Shown piece after piece: positions 16,049-23,681 of a stretch of DNA of 64,000 bases; within the stretch, counting starts at the first letter, position 1; each line of letters starts with the position of its first letter. The notes under the pieces were generated by a model. It made no database searches. It saw nothing but the letters and a program-made list of their open reading frames with translations, and had not been told where the DNA came from. The translations under genes were made by a program, and so were the position numbers. The stretch is from Halopseudomonas maritima (GTDB lineage Bacteria; Pseudomonadota; Gammaproteobacteria; Pseudomonadales; Pseudomonadaceae). The stretch covers positions 2,662,001 to 2,726,000 of the forward strand of contig NZ_CP079801.1 in the NCBI RefSeq assembly GCF_021545785.1. Reading direction: 5' to 3'.

Positions 16049-16443
16049 GGCGCGCGTGCGGCTTTACCCTGCTGGAGCTAGTGGTGGTGGTGGCGATCAT
16101 TGGCCTGCTTGCGGCCATTGCCTACCCCGGCTACCAGGAGCATGTACGCAAGGGCCAGCGAGCTGAGGTCAGCGGTCTGCTGCTGGATAATGCCCAGCGT
16201 TTTGAACACCACTATGCCAGCGCTGGCAGCTATGACGAGGGCACTGTCGAGGGGCTGTGGCAGCAGAGTCCGGCGCAGGGGGCTGCGGTTTTTCAGCTGA
16301 GTGCGGAGCGTTATGAGCAGCGCTTTGTGCTGCGTGCTCAGGCGGTGCCTGGTGGCTTGATGGCTGGTGATGTCTGCGCTGAGCTGACGCTCAATCAGCT
16401 GGGGCAGCGCACGCCGGCCGACGCGCGCTGCTGGCGGCGCTGA
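16045..16443 (+). CDS. pilE: type IV pilin-like minor pilin PilE
   Basis: The prepilin has 132 residues. The short leader MRRACG is cleaved before FTLLELVVVVAIIGLLAAIAYPGYQEHVRKGQR, with Glu at +5. Two Cys near the C-terminus (DVCAELT and ARCWRR) form the expected D-region disulfide. The ATG overlaps the pilY1 stop (ATGA). It is the last gene of the operon. No pilY2 lies between pilY1 and pilE, unlike the arrangement I recall in P. aeruginosa. Confidence 0.9.
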   Translation: MRRACGFTLLELVVVVAIIGLLAAIAYPGYQEHVRKGQRAEVSGLLLDNAQRFEHHYASAGSYDEGTVEGLWQQSPAQGAAVFQLSAERYEQRFVLRAQAVPGGLMAGDVCAELTLNQLGQRTPADARCWRR

Positions 16444-16467
16444 CCCGCAGGGTGCGGGATCAGCGCC
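16436..16467. terminator. long hairpin between convergent pilE and uraA, containing the pilE stop codon
   Basis: GGCGCTGACCCGCA (16436-16449) pairs with TGCGGG-A-TCAGCGCC (16453-16467) around a GGG loop, giving 14 bp with one bulged A. The pilE TGA is within the stem. No U-tract follows on either strand. It is probably a bidirectional terminator or a 3' stabilising structure. Confidence 0.5.
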
Positions 16468-16476
16468 TGTCGTGCG

Positions 16477-17727
16477 TTACTGATGCGGCAGAGCGTTCTC
16501 GTCCTCGCCCTTGGGCAGCAGCAGGTTAAGCACAATGGCGACCACGCCGCACAGGCTGATGCCCTGCAGGCTGAAGCTGTCATTGCCGATAACCATGCCG
16601 CCGATGCCAAATACCAGGGTGACAGAGACGATGCACAGGTTGCGGGCCTGCGCCAGATCAACCTGATTGCGTACCAGGGTGTTCAGGCCAACAACGGCGA
16701 TCGAGCCGAACAGCAGGCAAAGAATGCCGCCCATGACCGGCACCGGCATTCCCAACAGCACCGCGCCAAACTTGTCGACAAAGGCCAGGCCGATGGCAAA
16801 CACAGCTGCCCAGATCATCACATTGGGGTTGAAGTTGCGGGTCAGCATGACCGCGCCGGTGACTTCCGAGTAGGTGGTGTTGGGCGGGCCGCCGAGAAAG
16901 GCTGCCGCCGAGGTGGCGATGCCGTCACCCAGTAGGGTGTTCTGCAGGCCTGGTTTTTCCAGGTAGTTCTTGCCGGTGACGCCGCCAATGGCCAGCACGT
17001 CGCCAATGTGTTCGATGGCCGGCGCAATGGCGACCGGAATCATGAACAGGATGGCCGCCATATGAAACTCCGGCGCAACAAAAGCCGGCACCGCTAGCCA
17101 GGGCGATTCAGCAACCTGGCTGAAGTCGACCACACCCAGCAGCCAGGACAGCACATAACCCACCAGTACGCCGGCCAGAATCGGCACCAGGCGGAACAGC
17201 CCCTTGGCAAAGACCGCGACCACAATGGTGGTGGCCAGCGAGGCCGCTGCAATAAGGATCGCCGTGTTGTAATCCACCAGTTGCTGGTTGCCGTCACCTG
17301 ACTTGCCCATTGCCATGTTGACGGCGGTGGAAGCCAGCCCCAGGCCAATGACCATGATGACCGGACCCACCACCACCGGTGGCAGCAGTCGCTGGATAAA
17401 GCCCGGTCCACGCCAGCGAATGATCAGGCTAAGCAGGATATACATCACCCCAGCAGCGACCAGGCCACCCAGCGTGGCCGGCAGGCCCCAGGTTTGGTTG
17501 CTGTGCATGATGGGAGCAATAAAGGCGAAGCTTGAGGCCAGGAAAATTGGCATCTGGCGATGGGTGGTGAACTGGAACAGCAGGGTGCCTATACCTGCGG
17601 TGAACAACGCCACGCTCGGGTTCATGCCGGTAATCAGCGGCATCAACACCAGCGCGCCAAAGGCGACAAACAGCATCTGTGAGCCGGCTAGCGCGGTGCG
17701 CCAGCCGTGAGTCTGTACGCCCTCCAT
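16477..17727 (-). CDS. uraA: uracil-xanthine/uracil permease
   Basis: This 416-residue NAT/NCS2-family inner-membrane symporter has about 12-14 hydrophobic segments. The central AIEHIGDVLAIGGVTGKNYL block contains the Glu that binds uracil in E. coli UraA. GLPATLGGLVAAGVMY and GGPPNTTYSEVTGAV are typical family motifs. It imports uracil with protons. Its ATG overlaps the upp stop by one base (TGATG), so uptake and phosphoribosylation are coupled in one operon. Confidence 0.95.
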   Translation of the reverse strand: MEGVQTHGWRTALAGSQMLFVAFGALVLMPLITGMNPSVALFTAGIGTLLFQFTTHRQMPIFLASSFAFIAPIMHSNQTWGLPATLGGLVAAGVMYILLSLIIRWRGPGFIQRLLPPVVVGPVIMVIGLGLASTAVNMAMGKSGDGNQQLVDYNTAILIAAASLATTIVVAVFAKGLFRLVPILAGVLVGYVLSWLLGVVDFSQVAESPWLAVPAFVAPEFHMAAILFMIPVAIAPAIEHIGDVLAIGGVTGKNYLEKPGLQNTLLGDGIATSAAAFLGGPPNTTYSEVTGAVMLTRNFNPNVMIWAAVFAIGLAFVDKFGAVLLGMPVPVMGGILCLLFGSIAVVGLNTLVRNQVDLAQARNLCIVSVTLVFGIGGMVIGNDSFSLQGISLCGVVAIVLNLLLPKGEDENALPHQ

Positions 17728-18368
17728 CAGACGATATCCTTCTGCTTGGTGCCGAAGATCTTGTCACCGGCGTCACCTAGGCCCGGAATGATGTAGCCCT
17801 GTTCGTTCAGGCGCTGATCAACCGAGGCGGTGTAGATCTGTACATCGGGGTGGGCATCGTTGACCCGCTTGATGCCCTCGGGCGCGGCTACCAGAACCAG
17901 CGCGCGAATCTCGCGGGCGCCGGCCTTTTTCAGCATGTCGATGGTGGCAATCATGGAGCCGCCGGTGGCCAGCATCGGGTCGATGATCAGTGCCATGCGC
18001 TGGTTCAGCTCGCCGACCAGCTTTTCCAGGTATGTGTCTGCCTCCAGGGTTTCCTCGTTGCGCGCCAGGCCGATCACGCTGACCTTGGCGCTGGGGACCA
18101 GGCTGAGGACGCCATCGAGCATGCCCAGACCGGCACGCAGGATGGGCACCACGGTAACCTTCTTGCCGCTGAGTTTCTCGACCTGCACATCGCCGCACCA
18201 GCCCTTGATGGTATGGGCTTCAACCGCCATGTCCTGCGTCGCTTCATAGGTCAGCAGGGCGGCAACTTCCTGGGCCAGTTCGCGAAAGTTCTTGGTGCTG
18301 ATGTCATCACGGCGCATCAGGCCTAGCTTGTGTCGGATCAGGGGGTGGCGGATTTCTTTGACGTTCAT
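17727..18368 (-). CDS. upp: uracil phosphoribosyltransferase
   Basis: The enzyme converts uracil and PRPP to UMP in pyrimidine salvage. The protein has 213 residues, near the usual 208-212. RHPLIRHKLGLMRRDDIST is at the N-terminus, the uracil/PRPP loop is VPILRAGLGMLDG, the PRPP-binding motif is DPMLATGGSMIATIDMLK (about residues 132-149), and the C-terminal PGLGDAGDKIFGT closes the uracil site. It is the first gene of a upp-uraA operon, divergent from hpt across 212 bp. Confidence 0.97.
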   Translation of the reverse strand: MNVKEIRHPLIRHKLGLMRRDDISTKNFRELAQEVAALLTYEATQDMAVEAHTIKGWCGDVQVEKLSGKKVTVVPILRAGLGMLDGVLSLVPSAKVSVIGLARNEETLEADTYLEKLVGELNQRMALIIDPMLATGGSMIATIDMLKKAGAREIRALVLVAAPEGIKRVNDAHPDVQIYTASVDQRLNEQGYIIPGLGDAGDKIFGTKQKDIV

Positions 18369-18401
18369 CGGAAAGTTACTCTGTTGCGAGAAGGGCGCGG
18401 C

Positions 18402-18429
18402 AATTATGGCACAGCCGGGCCCGGGTCAA
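18402..18429 (-). promoter_or_regulatory. candidate sigma-70 promoter for upp-uraA
   Basis: On the minus strand TTGACC (18424-18429) and ATAATT (18402-18407; CATAAT if shifted by one) are spaced 16 or 15 bp apart, about 35 bp upstream of the upp ATG. The -35 matches consensus at 5 of 6 positions. No attenuator-like run of U residues was seen. Confidence 0.5.
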
Positions 18430-18580
18430 CATGCCGCAGGGGCGCACGCTCCGGCAGGCAGCTGCACGCATGGGCACTCGCAGAGGCCGTGTGAAATTGT
18501 TCAGTGCTTCCTATACTTGTGCTTTCGCGACGACATGGGTATTTTTCGCCCCTTTTTTCCGGCACCAGCGGAGGTCAGTC

Positions 18581-19138
18581 ATGGCGGTAGAGCTGCAGCA
18601 TATTAAAGAAGTGATGGCGGAGGCGGACTGTCTCTTCACCGAGGCAGACGTCGAGGCAGCGCTGCAGCGCATGGCCGATGACATCAACACCCGGTTGAGT
18701 GACAGCAACCCGATTGTCTACAGCGTAATGAACGGCGGCCTGATCATCAGTGGCAAGTTGCTGCCCAAACTGCCCTTTCCAATGGAAGTGGGTTACCTGC
18801 ACGCCACGCGCTATCGCAACAAGCTGTCTGGCGGCGAGCTGTTCTGGAAGGCGCGCGCCGAGCACTCGCTGGCGGGCCGCAGCGTGCTGATCATCGATGA
18901 CATTCTGGACGAGGGCCATACCCTGGCCGCGATCGTCGAGTATTGCCGTGATGCGGGCGCCGAGCATGTCTACACCGCCGTACTGCTGGACAAGCAGCAT
19001 GATCGCAAGGCCTATCCGGGCATGCGCGCCGACTTTACCGGCCTGGATGTCGAAGACCGCTATATCTTCGGTTACGGCCTCGATTACAAGGGCTACTGGC
19101 GTAACGCCGCTGGTATCTTTGCTCTCAAGGGCCACTAA
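18581..19138 (+). CDS. hpt: hypoxanthine-guanine phosphoribosyltransferase
   Basis: This 185-residue purine-salvage enzyme makes IMP or GMP from hypoxanthine or guanine and PRPP. The PRPP motif VLIIDDILDEGHTLAAI is at about residues 104-120, and NPIVYSVMNGGLIISGKLL forms the flexible and pyrophosphate loops. The frame stays open upstream to 18431, but the ATG at 18581 has GGAGG 6 nt before it and matches homologue length. A TATACT at 18512-18517 may be its -10. Divergence from upp-uraA places purine and pyrimidine salvage together, as I recall in P. aeruginosa. Confidence 0.93.
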   Translation: MAVELQHIKEVMAEADCLFTEADVEAALQRMADDINTRLSDSNPIVYSVMNGGLIISGKLLPKLPFPMEVGYLHATRYRNKLSGGELFWKARAEHSLAGRSVLIIDDILDEGHTLAAIVEYCRDAGAEHVYTAVLLDKQHDRKAYPGMRADFTGLDVEDRYIFGYGLDYKGYWRNAAGIFALKGH

Positions 19139-19141
19139 GCG

Positions 19142-19624
19142 ATGCGCGCCTGGCTGCTGGGTGCGGGCTTGAGTCTGCTGGCGCCGCTGCTGGCGGCCCA
19201 GGTCAGCCTGCCGCACGACGAGTACCTGCCGGCTGACCCCTTTGGCCAGCGGCAGGACAAGCCCGAGCAGGTGCTGTTTGAAGTGCAGCGCTACAGCCTG
19301 ACCGTGGGCAGCGAGCTGCGCCCCGGCGGGCGCCCCAACCAGGCCGAAGCGGCTGTCTGGCTGCTGCTGGAAGGGCGTTCGTTGTTGCCGGGTAGTCCGG
19401 TTGAGCGGGCGCGACTGCACTTTGTTGCGGGCGACGCCGGCCTGCGCGCTGCGCGGCTGGAGGATGGCGCCAACACGCTGGTTATCACTTACCCTCTGAG
19501 CCTGCTGTCGGTCATCCGTCAGCAACTGGAGGCGCCCGGTGCCGATTATGTGCAGGGGCGCTTTTACGGCAATGGGCTGATTTGGGCTGACGTGCATTCG
19601 GCAACCCAGCCTGGCGGCCGCTGA
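19142..19624 (+). CDS. secreted/periplasmic hypothetical protein
   Basis: The protein has 160 residues and I do not recognise the family. MRAWLLGAGLSLLAPLLAAQVS is a Sec signal peptide with cleavage likely after LLAAQ or nearby. The mature part is acidic and rich in Gly, Leu and Arg, without cysteines or obvious catalytic motifs. It starts 4 bp after the hpt stop and is probably co-transcribed with hpt. Coding character is good: G/C-ending codons and no competing frame with better features. No function is proposed. Confidence 0.7.
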   Translation: MRAWLLGAGLSLLAPLLAAQVSLPHDEYLPADPFGQRQDKPEQVLFEVQRYSLTVGSELRPGGRPNQAEAAVWLLLEGRSLLPGSPVERARLHFVAGDAGLRAARLEDGANTLVITYPLSLLSVIRQQLEAPGADYVQGRFYGNGLIWADVHSATQPGGR

Positions 19625-19683
19625 GCTGGTGAGCTGTGCGGCGGATGGTTACAATGCCCGCCCTGAGCCAGTGAGGAAGCATC

Positions 19684-19977
19684 ATGCGTAAAGACAAAGA
19701 AAAGGTGATCGGCGAGCCGATGACCGACGAGCAGGTCGCGGTATTTCTCAACGCGCGTCCTTATAACAGTGACGAGTCAGCCGACTATCACCTGCTGGTA
19801 CGCGCCTACCGTGGCCTGCGTATCGAGGATTTTGAGCGTTTTCTGGTGATGTTCAAGGCCGAAGGCTTTGATCTGAATGCCGCCAACGGTGAAGGTCGCA
19901 CCTTTGCCGAGACCGTACGTGAACACGCGCAGGGCGAAGAGTACGTTGCTGTGCTGGAAGCAGCCGGCGCCCGTTGA
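19684..19977 (+). CDS. PA4642-like small conserved protein
   Basis: This 97-residue cytoplasmic protein begins MRKDKEKVIGEPMTDEQVAVFL, followed by YHLLVRAYRGLRIEDFERFLVMFKAEGFDLNA and GRTFAETVREH. I associate this pattern with a small pseudomonad protein next to hpt (PA4642 type), of unknown function. AGGAAG lies 5-6 nt before the ATG. The sequence is highly charged and largely helical. It converges on the small gene at 19996. Confidence 0.75.
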   Translation: MRKDKEKVIGEPMTDEQVAVFLNARPYNSDESADYHLLVRAYRGLRIEDFERFLVMFKAEGFDLNAANGEGRTFAETVREHAQGEEYVAVLEAAGAR

Positions 19978-19989
19978 GGGTAGTTTGCC

Positions 19990-20005
19990 GCCGGCTCAGG
20001 CCGGC
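19990..20005. terminator. hairpin between convergent small genes
   Basis: GCCGGC (19990-19995) and GCCGGC (20000-20005) pair around a TCAG loop that contains the stop codon of the minus-strand gene (19996-19998). No U-tract is present on either strand. It is a possible bidirectional terminator. Confidence 0.4.
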
Positions 20006-20211
20006 AGCAGGCGCCACTGGTTGCGGCGTGCGGTGCGGATAACGCGGGCGCTTGCCGGCAACGGCTTGCCGATCCAGCGCGGCTCCATCTCACACACCTC
20101 TACCCAGTGTCCCTGACGCGGAGCGTCCTTGAGTTCCCACAGGGCGAGACACAGCCCTTGGGGGCTGAGCTGTGCGTAGCAGCGGCGACGCTTGAACAGA
20201 GCGTTGAGCAT
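19996..20211 (-). CDS. small hypothetical protein
   Basis: The protein has 71 residues and starts MLNALFKRRRCYAQLSPQG. The ATG at 20211 is preferred over one at 20232 because GAGGAG lies 10 nt upstream. It is basic at both ends (KRRR and IRTARRNQWRLL) with a central WVEVCEMEPRWIGKPLPASAR segment. I recall similar short proteins in pseudomonads near hpt but know no function. Its frame has better codon use than the overlapping plus-strand frames. Confidence 0.6.
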   Translation of the reverse strand: MLNALFKRRRCYAQLSPQGLCLALWELKDAPRQGHWVEVCEMEPRWIGKPLPASARVIRTARRNQWRLLPA

Positions 20212-20386
20212 GGCGGAAGACTCCTCAGTCATTCTGGCCGCCAGCTTGGCCTATCTGCATTGCAGGATGATGACAGTGCAGGCCTCTGTCAGCGGCCTCG
20301 GAACCGGAGTATGCTGCGCCTGTCCAAACCGGCAGCAATCCGGTGACAAACTGATTTTTCCGATAGATGGCAGGAGTAAGCTACTT

Positions 20387-20971
20387 ATGCTCAAGCGTTC
20401 AGGCATGGTGTTGCTGGCGGCGCTGACGGCGGCCCTGGTGGGTTGCGCGCACAGCCCGCAGCAACTGACAGTACAACCGCAGATCAACAAGCCGCTCAAC
20501 CCGGTTGCCCAGCAACAGCCGGTGACCGTGCAGGTGCAGGACACGCGCCAGAGCAAGATTCTGGGCACCCGTGGCGGTATCTATCCCGACTCCAGCAATA
20601 TCACCATCAGCGACAGCGCTTTGCCGGCGGTACGTCAGCAGGTTGAGAGCGCTCTGCGCCAGCTGGGCTTTAACGTGGTGCCGCAGGGTACGCCGAATGC
20701 CAATAGCCTGACCCTGAATTTGTCTGACCTAAGTTATCAGTCGCCCAAGAGTTCGGTTTATGTCACCCAGGCCGATATCAGCGCGACCTTTGTGGCCGAG
20801 GCGCGCAACATGAACAAGAACTACCAGGGTCGTTACAGCTCCTCGCTGCAGCAGCGCTTTGGCTACGCACCGAACCAGCAGACTAATACTCAGCTGGTGA
20901 GCGATGTCATGAGTGATGCTCTGACCCGCGTGTTCCAGGATCCGGCGGTCATTCAGATCCTCCAGCAGTAA
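20387..20971 (+). CDS. YajG family outer-membrane lipoprotein
   Basis: The protein has 194 residues. MLKRSGMVLLAALTAALVGC is a lipoprotein signal peptide with Cys20 in the lipobox LVGC. The mature part (VTVQVQDTRQSKILGTRGGIYPDS, ALRQLGFNVVP, then a C-terminal SDALTRVFQDPAV segment) fits the YajG family of unknown function. The frame extends upstream to 20192, but the ATG at 20387 is the only one that yields a lipobox at the right distance, and GGAG lies about 11 nt before it. The gene ends in a canonical terminator. Confidence 0.88.
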   Translation: MLKRSGMVLLAALTAALVGCAHSPQQLTVQPQINKPLNPVAQQQPVTVQVQDTRQSKILGTRGGIYPDSSNITISDSALPAVRQQVESALRQLGFNVVPQGTPNANSLTLNLSDLSYQSPKSSVYVTQADISATFVAEARNMNKNYQGRYSSSLQQRFGYAPNQQTNTQLVSDVMSDALTRVFQDPAVIQILQQ

Positions 20972-20983
20972 GGTCTTGGCAAT

Positions 20984-21013
20984 AAAAAAACCGGCGCGTG
21001 CGCCGGTTTTTTT
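20984..21013. terminator. canonical bidirectional rho-independent terminator
   Basis: The stem CCGGCGC/GCGCCGG (20991-21006) is flanked by seven A before and seven T after. It serves the yajG-like gene on the plus strand and the BCCT transporter on the minus strand. It is the only fully canonical intrinsic terminator I see in the window. Confidence 0.9.
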
Positions 21014-21033
21014 GTGTCTGACAGCTGGTGGCG

Positions 21034-23082
21034 TCAGGTGGTGGGAGGCTGCAGCATTTCATCGTGTTCTGCCATATTCCACGGCAGCACGCCTGGTGAA
21101 ATATGCAGGAAGTGCAGGTACTTCTCGAAGTGGTCGAGAATATCGCCGATCATTTCCTGCTCGTCGTAGCCATACACATCGTAGGTCTGGCCGCCGCGTC
21201 GCAGGAACACCTCAGCCCGGTAGTAATGTTGCTGCTCGTTGTTGTCGGTACGGCGCATTTCCGGATAGGCAAAATCTGGGCGCAGGTATTCGCGCAGGCG
21301 CACCTCGTAAATGAAGTCGAGCTGATCCGGCTTGTGGATTTCCAGGTACACCCGGCCATTCTCCGGGTCGCGCTCGGCCTTGGTTGGCCAACCCTGTTCC
21401 ACCAGTGCATCGCTCAGGCGCTGCATGGCGGGCATGGCGGTCTGGTTGATAAAACCTTCCACCGCCGCACGATCGGGGAAGTTGACGATACCGGCCAGGC
21501 GCTTCTTCCAGTTGGTTGCCAGGCTGTTGTCGCTGTAGCGACTGACCTGCATCTGGTGCAGCAGGCTGACATCGCGGTGGCCTTCGATCACCAGCGCGCG
21601 CCACATGCCGAGCATGGCAATGATCATGATGATGGCAAAGGGCAGGGCGGTGACGATGGTCATGGTCTGCAGGGCGCTGAGGCCGCCGGCAATCAGTAGT
21701 ACCGCCGCCACTAGACCCTCCAGAATGGCCCAGAACGCGCGTTGCCAGACCGGTGTCTGCATCACGCCGCCGGATGCCAGGGAGTCGATTACCAGCGAGC
21801 CAGAGTCAGAGGAGGTGACGAAGAAGGTGACGATCAGCACCACCGTGATGAAGGACACGATGGCGGTCAGTGGCAAGCGCTCGAACAGTTTGAACAGGGC
21901 GATGGCCTTGTCTGCCTGCACTTCGCTGATCAAGGTGGTGTAACCTTCGTTCATGATCAGATGCAGGGCCGTGTCACCAAACACCGAGAACCACAGGAAG
22001 GTAAACATGGTTGGCACCAGCATCACGCCAAAGACGAACTGGCGAATGGTGCGCCCACGGCTGATCTTGGCGATAAACAGCCCGACAAAGGGCGCCCAGG
22101 CGATGGTCCAGCCGAAGATGAACAGGGTCCAGTTGCCGATCCAGTCGCTATGGGTGTAAGCCTGCAGGTTGAAGGTGCGCTCGACAATGTTGTTCAGATA
22201 ACTGCCGGTATTCTGCAAAAAGGCCTCGAGGATAAAGATCGACGGGCCAACCAGAAACACGAACAGCATCAGCGACACCGCCAGCACCATGTTGAGGATG
22301 GAGAGATTCTTGACCCCCTTGTCGAGGCCGGCGACTACCGAGAATAAGGCCAGTCCGGTCACCACAATGATGGCGATGACCTGCACGTTGCTGGCCACCG
22401 GAATGCTGGGCCAGAGGTAGTTCAGGCCCGCATTGATCTGCGCAACCGACAGGCCCAGGGTGGTGGCGATGCCGAACAGGGTACCGAGAATGGCGACCAC
22501 GTCTACGGTGTGCCCGATGGGGCCATGAATGCGCTCTCCGATCAGCGGGTAGAGGGCCGATCGCATCGACAGCGGCAGGCCGTGGCGAAAGGCAAAGTAG
22601 GCCAGTACCAGGCCGACCAACCCATAGATGGCCCAGATATGAAAGCCCCAGTGGAAGAAGGCGATCTGCATCGCCTGCTTGGCCGCGTCCAGCGTCTCCG
22701 GGGCGCCCGCGGGCGGGCTGGCAAAGTGGGTGACCGGCTCGGCTACGCCAAAGAACAGCAGGGCGATGCCGTAGCCGGCGGAGAACAGCATGGCAAACCA
22801 GGCCGGGAAGCTGTACTGCGGCTCGGCGTGGTCCGGCCCGAGGCGGATGTTGCCCCAGCTGCTGCAGGCGACCAGCACCACGAACAGCAGAAAGCTGGCG
22901 ACCGCCAGCATGTAGAACCAGCCAAAGGTGTCGGTGATATAGGCCAGCGTACTGGAAAACAGTGAGCCAGCCAGCTCGGGGTTGCTGATGGTGCCGATGA
23001 CCAGTAGCAGGGTCACAATCACGGCAGGGGCAAACACGGGAACCAGTACGGTTGATTGCCAGCCACGCTTGGCGTCAGTCAT
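21034..23082 (-). CDS. betT: BCCT family choline/glycine-betaine transporter
   Basis: This 682-residue inner-membrane transporter has about 12 membrane segments and a cytoplasmic C-terminal extension of roughly 150 residues, as in osmoregulated BetT proteins. The N-terminal region VFAPAVIVTLLLVIGTISNP and the LRFG-equivalent block FFGVAEPVTHF are typical. The FHWGFHIWAIYGLVGLVLAYF motif marks the BCCT family. It imports choline or a betaine under hyperosmotic stress, driven by H+ or Na+. AAGGAG lies 7 nt before the ATG. No bet catabolic genes are adjacent, so the substrate (choline or betaine) is not certain. Confidence 0.9.
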   Translation of the reverse strand: MTDAKRGWQSTVLVPVFAPAVIVTLLLVIGTISNPELAGSLFSSTLAYITDTFGWFYMLAVASFLLFVVLVACSSWGNIRLGPDHAEPQYSFPAWFAMLFSAGYGIALLFFGVAEPVTHFASPPAGAPETLDAAKQAMQIAFFHWGFHIWAIYGLVGLVLAYFAFRHGLPLSMRSALYPLIGERIHGPIGHTVDVVAILGTLFGIATTLGLSVAQINAGLNYLWPSIPVASNVQVIAIIVVTGLALFSVVAGLDKGVKNLSILNMVLAVSLMLFVFLVGPSIFILEAFLQNTGSYLNNIVERTFNLQAYTHSDWIGNWTLFIFGWTIAWAPFVGLFIAKISRGRTIRQFVFGVMLVPTMFTFLWFSVFGDTALHLIMNEGYTTLISEVQADKAIALFKLFERLPLTAIVSFITVVLIVTFFVTSSDSGSLVIDSLASGGVMQTPVWQRAFWAILEGLVAAVLLIAGGLSALQTMTIVTALPFAIIMIIAMLGMWRALVIEGHRDVSLLHQMQVSRYSDNSLATNWKKRLAGIVNFPDRAAVEGFINQTAMPAMQRLSDALVEQGWPTKAERDPENGRVYLEIHKPDQLDFIYEVRLREYLRPDFAYPEMRRTDNNEQQHYYRAEVFLRRGGQTYDVYGYDEQEMIGDILDHFEKYLHFLHISPGVLPWNMAEHDEMLQPPTT

Positions 23083-23232
23083 GCAGATCTCCTTGTCCTG
23101 CGTATGCCGGTCGGGTCGCCGGCTTTAAGGGCGAGCAGCACCAGGCTGGCAGGCGGGCGGGAGCGCGCCGATGTCCGCTTTGTTTCTGCTCGTTACCTGT
23201 AAAAGGATAGCCGGTCGGGGCAAAGGTTCCGC

Positions 23233-23625
23233 TTATTCGCTCTGCTGGTCCGGGTCCAGCACCTCGATACGCACCCGCGCACTGCCAGCGCGAATCATGC
23301 CCAGCAGCTCGGCGGCGCTCTGTGAAACGTCGATGATCCGGTGGCCAACAAAGGGGCCACGGTCGTTGATGCGCAGAACAACCGAGCGGTTGTTGTACAG
23401 GTTGGTCACCTCAACCAGAGTGCCGAAGGGCAGCTGCGGATGCGCTGCGGTGAGGTCGGTTTCATCGTAAGGCTCGCCGCTGGCGGTGCGTCGGCCGTGC
23501 AGGCGGGAGGAGTAGTAGGAGGCTTTGCCGGTCTGAGTCCAGCCGGGATCGCCCAGCGAGAGATCATCTGCCGTGGCGCTGCTGGCCAGCAGGGTAGCAA
23601 GGACGATCAGCAGGGCGCGAAGCAT
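23233..23625 (-). CDS. RlpA-like double-psi beta-barrel protein without SPOR domain
   Basis: The protein has 130 residues with a Sec signal peptide (MLRALLIVLATLLASSATA). The RlpA-type domain contains GKASYYSSRLHGRRTASGE, AAHPQLPFGTLVEVTN and VLRINDRGPFVGHRIIDVS, including the conserved His and Asp of septal-ring lytic transglycosylases acting on denuded glycan. The SPOR peptidoglycan-binding domain of canonical RlpA is absent, and no lipobox Cys is present, so it is probably periplasmic. It follows gatB by 56 bp in the same direction and may be read through from the gat operon. Confidence 0.88.
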   Translation of the reverse strand: MLRALLIVLATLLASSATADDLSLGDPGWTQTGKASYYSSRLHGRRTASGEPYDETDLTAAHPQLPFGTLVEVTNLYNNRSVVLRINDRGPFVGHRIIDVSQSAAELLGMIRAGSARVRIEVLDPDQQSE

Positions 23626-23641
23626 GGGGAGAGTCCCGGGT

Positions 23642-23674
23642 GGCGGCGGCGAGATCTGAGACCACGCCGCCGCC
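23642..23674. terminator. GC-only stem between gatB and the rlpA-like gene
   Basis: GGCGGCGGCG (23642-23651) and CGCCGCCGCC (23665-23674) pair perfectly over a 13-nt loop. It lies just downstream of gatB on the minus strand. It lacks a U-tract, so it may attenuate or stabilise the gat transcript rather than fully terminate it. Confidence 0.4.
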
Positions 23675-23681
23675 CGCCGGT

